A stretch of 46,116 nt of DNA, from assembly GCA_017451025.1 (NCBI GenBank), contig JAFSSM010000054.1, forward strand, positions 1-46,116. Direction: 5' to 3'. The first letter of the stretch is position 1, and every line of letters starts with the position of its first letter. The translations under genes and the position numbers were made by a program. Below the pieces are notes generated by a model. That model saw nothing but the letters and a program-made list of their open reading frames with translations, made no database searches and was not told the origin of the DNA. Shown piece by piece: positions 42,038 to 46,116 of this stretch. The DNA comes from Synergistaceae bacterium. Its GTDB lineage: Bacteria > Synergistota > Synergistia > Synergistales > Aminobacteriaceae.

Positions 42038-43377
42038 TTCACCGCTCACATAACATTGACATGCTTCACGGTTCCCTTCTCGACAAGATACTAATCTTTG
42101 CCCTGCCCTTAGCCGCCAGCATGATGCTTCAGCAGCTCTTCAACTCCGCAGACGTTGCCGTAGTCGGACGCTTCGACTCTCCCCAGGCAATGGCCGCAGT
42201 CGGCAGCAACGGAGCCGCAATCAACCTCATGATTAACCTATTCGTGGGACTCTCGATCGGCGCAAACGTCATTGTTGCCCGCTGTATCGGCAGAAACGAA
42301 AAGGCCGGGATTCACGACGCAGTTCATACAGCTATAGCACTGGCACTTATCGGCGGAGTGATTCTCGTTGCGTGGGGCCTGGCTATGGCGCGCACAATCT
42401 TGACCATGATGGACACACCCGACGACATAATCGAGCTTGCGGTTGTGTACTTCAGAATATATTTCTTGGGAGCACCGTTCATCATGCTCTACAATTTCGG
42501 TGCGGCGATTCTCAGGAGCAAGGGCGACAGCAGAAGGCCGTTAATCTCTCTTGCGGCGGGCGGCATCATCAACGTAATCCTCAACCTGATATTCGTCGTG
42601 GGCTTCAGGTTAAGCGTCGTGGGAGTTGCGCTTGCTACGGTAATCTCCAACGTGATCAGCTCCTTGATGATTATGCGCTGGCTGATGAGCGAGGAAGCAC
42701 CCTTCACCTTCCGGCCAAGTGAACTTATGCTCGGAAAAAGCTACGTAATCGAAATTCTGAAGGTCGGACTCCCTGCCGGAATACAAGGCTCCCTGTTCTC
42801 AATCTCGAACGTTTGCATTCAGACAGCCATCAACCGGATCGGCTCTTATGCTTCGGCGGGAAGTGCTGCTGCGCTGAACTATGACTTCATCGTGTACTAC
42901 ATAGTTGCGGCGTTCACTCAGGCGGCGGTAACTTTCACGTCCCAGAATTTCGGCGCGGGGAACTACAAGCGTTGCGACAGGGTATTTGCTGTGAGTATGT
43001 GCGCGGGCGTGGGTTTTACGGGGCTTGCGTGCCTTGTGTGCTACGTGTGGTGCACTCCGCTACTGAGCTTCTACACGGTCAGCCCTGAAGTCCTGAGCTA
43101 CGGAGAGATCCGAATGATTCACGTTGTGGCGTTCCTGTGGATGACGAACATCTACGAGATTAGCGGGGGATGCCTGCGCGGAATGGGACACTCAACGCTT
43201 CCGTCTGTGATGGTGCTGCTAGGGTGCTGTGCGTTGAGGATAGTGTGGGTGTACACGGTTTTTGCGGCACACCACGACTTCACTACGCTGATGAATGTTT
43301 ACCCTCTGTCTTGGCTGATAACGAGCATAGGGACTCTTCTTGCGTACTACATAATCAGGAAGAAGAGGTTTGCATAA
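42034..43377 (+). CDS. MATE-family efflux transporter
   Basis: 447 residues, the usual MATE length, with twelve membrane segments in two halves: ILIFALPLAASMMLQQLFNSADVAVVGRF at the start, GLSIGANVIVARCIGRNEK, and the second-half VGLPAGIQGSLFSISNVCIQTAINRIG and FTSQNFGAGNYKR. It exports drugs or metabolites using Na+ or H+. ATG 42034 overlaps the NYN stop; a longer frame lies inside that gene. The stop codon TAA at 43375 is the first part of the sigma-28-type promoter for the flagellin locus. Confidence 0.94.
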   Translation: MIHRSHNIDMLHGSLLDKILIFALPLAASMMLQQLFNSADVAVVGRFDSPQAMAAVGSNGAAINLMINLFVGLSIGANVIVARCIGRNEKAGIHDAVHTAIALALIGGVILVAWGLAMARTILTMMDTPDDIIELAVVYFRIYFLGAPFIMLYNFGAAILRSKGDSRRPLISLAAGGIINVILNLIFVVGFRLSVVGVALATVISNVISSLMIMRWLMSEEAPFTFRPSELMLGKSYVIEILKVGLPAGIQGSLFSISNVCIQTAINRIGSYASAGSAAALNYDFIVYYIVAAFTQAAVTFTSQNFGAGNYKRCDRVFAVSMCAGVGFTGLACLVCYVWCTPLLSFYTVSPEVLSYGEIRMIHVVAFLWMTNIYEISGGCLRGMGHSTLPSVMVLLGCCALRIVWVYTVFAAHHDFTTLMNVYPLSWLITSIGTLLAYYIIRKKRFA

Positions 43378-43402
43378 AGTGGATATAGACTGCCTCCGAT
43401 AA
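43375..43402 (+). promoter_or_regulatory. Sigma-28 (FliA)-type flagellin promoter
   Basis: TAAAGT at 43375-43380 and CCGATAA at 43396-43402 match the flagellar sigma-28 consensus (TAAA, then about 16 bases, CCGATAA); the gap here is 17. It lies immediately upstream of the leader peptide and flagellin, and overlaps the MATE stop codon. Confidence 0.75.
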
Positions 43403-43436
43403 TTAAATAACCCAAAATTTCAGGAGGCTTTCTTTC

Positions 43437-43517
43437 ATGGACGTAGTACGTAATTTGCGTAAAGGGGGGGGGGGCTACACAAGTAGCTCTGCTCTCCTAG
43501 AAGGAGGGTTATTATGA
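43437..43517 (+). CDS. Flagellin leader peptide containing a G11 tract
   Basis: 26 residues (MDVVRNLRKGGGGYTSSSAL, then LEGGLL), with AGGAGG 9 bases before ATG 43437. Its TGA overlaps the flagellin ATG as ATGA (43514-43517). With 11 G the leader frame runs through the hairpin that hides the flagellin ribosome site and ends on the flagellin start. With 12 G it would stop at TAG 43484-43486, before the hairpin; with 10 G at the TAG 43498-43500 inside it. It is too short for automatic gene calling. The strong ribosome site, position behind a sigma-28 promoter and exact overlap argue that it is translated and couples flagellin expression to the tract length. Confidence 0.65.
   Translation: MDVVRNLRKGGGGYTSSSALLEGGLL
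43464..43474. repeat. G11 homopolymer in the flagellin leader
   Basis: Eleven consecutive G on the plus strand, inside the leader peptide frame (codons 10-13). Tracts this long slip readily during replication. Confidence 0.95.
43492..43508 (+). promoter_or_regulatory. Hairpin sequestering the flagellin ribosome binding site
   Basis: CTCTCCT (43492-43498) can pair with AGGAGGG (43502-43508) across a three-base loop, with one T-G pair, hiding the whole AGGAGG that serves ATG 43514. Ribosomes reading the leader would open it. Confidence 0.6.
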
Positions 43518-45292
43518 GGATTCTCAATAATCTTCCTGCACTTCATGCATTCACATCACTGAATAAAACCAACAAAGCACTTCAGAAGACCATCAATGCT
43601 CTATCAACTGGGTTGCGCATAAATTCTTCCGCCGATGACGCTGCGGGATTTGCGATAAGCGAGAGGATGCGTTCGCAGATTTCGGGGCTTGATGTTGCGG
43701 TCAGGAACACTCAGGACGGAATAAGCCTGCTTCAGACAGCCGAAGGGGCACTTGGCCAGACGAACAGTATGCTACAGCGAATGATGGAGCTAGCGATTCA
43801 GGCGAGCAGTGATTCGCTGACGAGCCAGGACAGGAGTTATCTTCAGCTGGAGATTGACGAACTGAAGGACCAGATTGACAGGATTGCGGGAACGACGCAG
43901 TTCAACAAGAAGCGTATTTTGGACGGGAGTAGTGGGGCGTTGTGGTCGAGCGATGACCTGAACGTTAAGGCGAAGATTCACGGAGGGCTGGTAACTGTTG
44001 ATGAGTTCGGACAGAAGGTGAACCACGAGGGGAATTTCCGGATCGAGGTTAGTGCTGAGCCTGGATTGCCGCAGGTGCAGAAGAGCAATATCATGCACTT
44101 TACCGAAACAATAACTTCTGTTGAGAACATTATTACTGAAGTGGATCCGCCTACATCAACCGCTCGTGTCGTATTTGTGATTGATGTATCTGGGTCTATG
44201 GGCGGCGAACTCCAGAAGGTCAAGGATAATATTGCCTCCTTCAAGAGCAAAATTGAAGCTGGCGGAGTAGATAGTGTCGAAATCGGAATATGTACATATG
44301 GCACTAATGATGCGTATGATCCAAATTTTGTAGCATACACATACCCAGATGGTTCTTTATGGTCGTCCGATACTAGTGCAATTACAACTCTACTAGAACC
44401 GGTAACTGCTCCCTATGGTTGGGATACGTATAATTATTATGCTGTCCAGAAAGCCGCAGAAACATACAATGATTCCTACGGCACTAACCGTTATATGATT
44501 CTTGTAACAGATGTAGATCACACATATGGTGAAGGTTGGACTGCTCCAATCGGTTCTAAGGAAATATATACGGAAGCTACTCTTAGGTCAGCACTTGAAA
44601 GCGATCCCACAACAGATAAAGATAATATAAAACTTTCTGTAATCTCCCCTAATCCTGATAGAACTTCGGAATTCTATAACTTAGTTAGTGATTCTGGAGG
44701 CAGTATGCTTATGGCAGGGACTGACTGGAGCGATGACCTTAATGTTCTGGCTGATGATATAGCAGAGACCACAGAAACCGATAAAATCATAGATAATGTC
44801 GCGGAATCGTCATTCTCCACTATTGGCAGTATGTCTGCTTTCTATAATGTGAACGGTGTATCTTTAGTCTCTAAGCCTCAAACCCTCACCATCACTCAGG
44901 GAAACGGCAACTCTACTTCCGTCACTCTCTACGAGACCGATACTCTCCAAGACGTAGCCGACAAAATTAACTCAGCAATTGCCGACGGACTCGGTCAGGC
45001 CAAGTACACCAACAACCGCGAAAAATTCTGCACAATATCCGACGGCACAGAAGGTACTTCTGAATCCGTCTACGACCGTCAGCCCATATACGACTCCTAC
45101 GGCAACATCATAGGCTACGATGTCTACGCAACCATGCTCGTACGTTCCGCAATACCCGGCAAAGACGGCGAACTCTACACTTCTCCGGCGATGACGACCT
45201 CCTCCGTGCACTCGGCCTCAACACAATTCAAGAGTCCACCGAATCCACATTCACCGCCTCTGTCTACAACGCTCACTCCGGAAAAATCGTAA
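43514..45292 (+). CDS. Flagellin with inserted von Willebrand factor A domain (N-terminal part)
   Basis: 592 codons in this frame. Residues 1 to about 145 are a normal flagellin D0/D1 domain (STGLRINSSADDAAGFAISERM, NTQDGISLLQTAEGAL, FNKKRILDGS). Residues about 218-430 are a VWA domain: VVFVIDVSGSMGGE with MIDAS D224, S226 and S228, a threonine region ICTYGTND and an acidic VTDVDHTYG. Then flagellin-type sequence resumes (LTITQGNGN, LYETDTLQDVADKINSAI). The frame is lost near 45176-45181 and the rest of this frame is out-of-frame tail. The C-terminal flagellin domain is in the next entry. The VWA region is AT-rich (21 G+C of 60 at 44281-44340) compared with the flanks (33 of 60 at 43681-43740; 35 of 60 at 45361-45420), as if recently acquired. 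Confidence 0.88.
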   Translation: MRILNNLPALHAFTSLNKTNKALQKTINALSTGLRINSSADDAAGFAISERMRSQISGLDVAVRNTQDGISLLQTAEGALGQTNSMLQRMMELAIQASSDSLTSQDRSYLQLEIDELKDQIDRIAGTTQFNKKRILDGSSGALWSSDDLNVKAKIHGGLVTVDEFGQKVNHEGNFRIEVSAEPGLPQVQKSNIMHFTETITSVENIITEVDPPTSTARVVFVIDVSGSMGGELQKVKDNIASFKSKIEAGGVDSVEIGICTYGTNDAYDPNFVAYTYPDGSLWSSDTSAITTLLEPVTAPYGWDTYNYYAVQKAAETYNDSYGTNRYMILVTDVDHTYGEGWTAPIGSKEIYTEATLRSALESDPTTDKDNIKLSVISPNPDRTSEFYNLVSDSGGSMLMAGTDWSDDLNVLADDIAETTETDKIIDNVAESSFSTIGSMSAFYNVNGVSLVSKPQTLTITQGNGNSTSVTLYETDTLQDVADKINSAIADGLGQAKYTNNREKFCTISDGTEGTSESVYDRQPIYDSYGNIIGYDVYATMLVRSAIPGKDGELYTSPAMTTSSVHSASTQFKSPPNPHSPPLSTTLTPEKS

Positions 45293-45855
45293 CCTCAAAC
45301 GCAAAAGCTACCGGCCAAGAATTTGTGAGCCTCATTCCTCCCGAAATCGACATCGAGGTTGACGCAATGGCCGGACTCGCCGCAAATTGGGACGAGAACA
45401 CCAGGCAATTCATGATGGCCACCAAAAACGTCTACACCGCAATGCTCCACCTCAAGAACAACGGCACAATCTTCCAGACCGGCGGAAACATGGGCGAGGA
45501 CTTCATGATTGATCTCGGCGACTCTTCCTGCGACGCACTCAACCTCTCCCGCGTGAATGTCGTTACCCGCGAGACAGCCTCCCGCTCAATCGGCATACTT
45601 GACCGTGCGATTCACGCCATAGCCTCACAGCGAGCGAAGATAGGCTCATACGAAAATGCACTCGACCGCACAATGGAGAACCTGACGATTACCAGCACCA
45701 ACCTGACCGACGCAGACTCCAGAATACGCGACCTCGATATGGCCTCAACCATGATGGACTTCGTGCGCCTGCAAATCCTGAACCAGTCGGGTACGTCAAT
45801 GCTTGCGCAGGCTAACCAGATGCCCAATTCTGTGCTAAGTCTTCTGCAGGGGTAA
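45181..45855 (+). CDS. Flagellin C-terminal domain, frameshifted from the preceding part
   Basis: The frame from 45181 to TAA at 45855 reads FSGDDDLLRALGLNTIQEST, hook-region sequence, and then the C-terminal D1/D0 flagellin helices (TASRSIGILDRAIHAIASQRAKIGSYENALDRT, TNLTDADSRIRDLDMASTMM, and the end SMLAQANQMPNSVLSLLQG). These are needed for filament assembly. The first ATG in frame is not preceded by a ribosome site, so this is the end of the upstream flagellin gene. Reading TACAC at 45176-45180 as TAC (removing one AC) joins the two frames as GELYFSGDDD. It may be a mutation, an assembly error, or another switch. Confidence 0.82.
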   Translation, partial: FSGDDDLLRALGLNTIQESTESTFTASVYNAHSGKIVTSNAKATGQEFVSLIPPEIDIEVDAMAGLAANWDENTRQFMMATKNVYTAMLHLKNNGTIFQTGGNMGEDFMIDLGDSSCDALNLSRVNVVTRETASRSIGILDRAIHAIASQRAKIGSYENALDRTMENLTITSTNLTDADSRIRDLDMASTMMDFVRLQILNQSGTSMLAQANQMPNSVLSLLQG

Positions 45856-45864
45856 AATTGGTGC

Positions 45865-45892
45865 TTGCATTCTGGGAAAATGCGCGTATAAT
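45865..45892 (+). promoter_or_regulatory. Promoter of the rRNA operon
   Basis: TTGCAT (45865-45870), a 16-base spacer and TATAAT (45887-45892), about 115 bases before the 16S gene and right after the flagellin stop. No terminator is visible between flagellin and this promoter. Confidence 0.75.
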
Positions 45893-45900
45893 TTCTCCTT

Positions 45901-45922
45901 GTCGTTGCGAGATAGCGGCGAC
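45901..45922 (+). promoter_or_regulatory. rRNA leader hairpin (boxB-like)
   Basis: GTCGTTGC (45901-45908) pairs with GCGGCGAC (45915-45922), with two T-G pairs and a six-base loop, just after the transcription start. Such stems belong to antitermination leaders of rRNA operons; a boxA is not obvious. Confidence 0.45.
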
Positions 45923-46008
45923 AGAGTTAAAAGGTTAATTGACAAGTGAATACAGCGTATAACATTCGAGCGAAGTACTAAATGCCAAAGAATCGAAATC
46001 TCACAAAT

Positions 46009-46116
46009 TTAACTGAGAGTTTGATCCGGGCTCAGGATCAACGCTGGCGGCGTGCGTAACACATGCAAGTTGAGCGACGGAATTGGAAGTTGGAGACAAC
46101 GGAAGATTTACGGAGC
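46009..46116 (+). rRNA. rrs: 16S ribosomal RNA, 5' end (partial)
   Basis: The conserved AGAGTTTGATC at 46016, followed by GGCTCAGGATCAACGCTGGC and GGCGTGCGTAACACATGCAA, marks the start of a 16S rRNA gene that runs off the window. Position 1 by comparison with E. coli falls near 46009. The bases after GATC read CGGGCTCAG, where CTGGCTCAG is usual. Confidence 0.95.

Noticed and set aside
45939-45963. Possible second rRNA promoter TTGACA/TATAAC
   Set aside because: The spacer is only 13 bases, too short for a normal promoter, and the TTGCAT-N16-TATAAT upstream is better placed.
1-46116. CRISPR array, prophage or insertion sequence
   Set aside because: No short regularly spaced repeats with unique spacers, no transposase or phage structural genes, and no target-site duplications were seen; the only regular repeats are the coding 273-bp units.

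Overview
The window reads as about 46 kb of chromosome from a Gram-negative-type anaerobe, most likely a gut or rumen member of the Synergistota. The evidence is strong AGGAGG ribosome binding sites, an FtsEX/EnvC-type envelope module, a 1,604-residue surface protein ending in a GGCGG-plus-membrane-segment-plus-basic tail that resembles the Synerg-CTERM sorting signal, and the 5' end of a 16S rRNA gene at the right edge. No phage, insertion sequence or CRISPR array was seen.

Layout. Positions 1-5.7 kb hold tRNA-Val, a small gene broken by an amber codon, a metallo-hydrolase, an alpha/beta hydrolase, tRNA-Leu, and small acetyltransferase/VOC/nitroreductase genes. Positions 5.7-12.8 kb, on the minus strand, hold a surface module: an asparagine-synthase-like gene, a small secreted protein and a giant repeat protein. 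Positions 12.9-25 kb hold a long minus-strand housekeeping and envelope block (YhaM-type nuclease, RluA-type synthase, YibE/F, Ppx/GppA, unknown, ftsE, ftsX, two EnvC-like proteins, ctpA, purA, rimI-like). Positions 25.1-30 kb, on the plus strand, hold dcd, nadK, recN and a serine beta-lactamase-like protein. Positions 30.1-36.6 kb hold a compact plus-strand operon of a dynamin-like GTPase, two membrane-anchored coiled-coil proteins and a small GTPase-like protein, followed by a degenerate GGDEF protein. Positions 36.6-41 kb, on the minus strand, hold a flavin reductase, a frameshifted glycosyltransferase and a PTS permease with a HAD phosphatase. Positions 41.3-45.9 kb, on the plus strand, hold a NYN-domain protein, a MATE transporter and a flagellin locus, followed by the rRNA promoter and the start of 16S rRNA.

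The most interesting theme is simple-sequence contingency at surface genes. Three slippage-prone repeats each control a reading frame: (GTGAG)4 at the start of the asparagine-synthase-like gene (currently OFF; 5 or 2 units would restore an ATG-initiated frame), a G10 tract (C10 on the plus strand) inside a glycosyltransferase (currently OFF; G11 or G8 would fuse the two halves), and a G11 tract in a 26-codon leader peptide that overlaps the flagellin start codon as ATGA. The flagellin ribosome binding site is buried in a hairpin that leader translation would open. The flagellin itself carries a von Willebrand factor A domain with a MIDAS motif in its variable region, in DNA much richer in A+T than the flanking conserved parts, and its C-terminal domain is in another frame after an apparent 2-base duplication. 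Together these look like a phase-variable, possibly glycosylated, VWA-decorated flagellar filament.

A second candidate system is the 30.1-35.3 kb operon, in which the second protein's N-terminal domain looks like a P-loop-less copy of the third protein's GTPase domain. All function calls come from reading motifs by eye; no database search was run.
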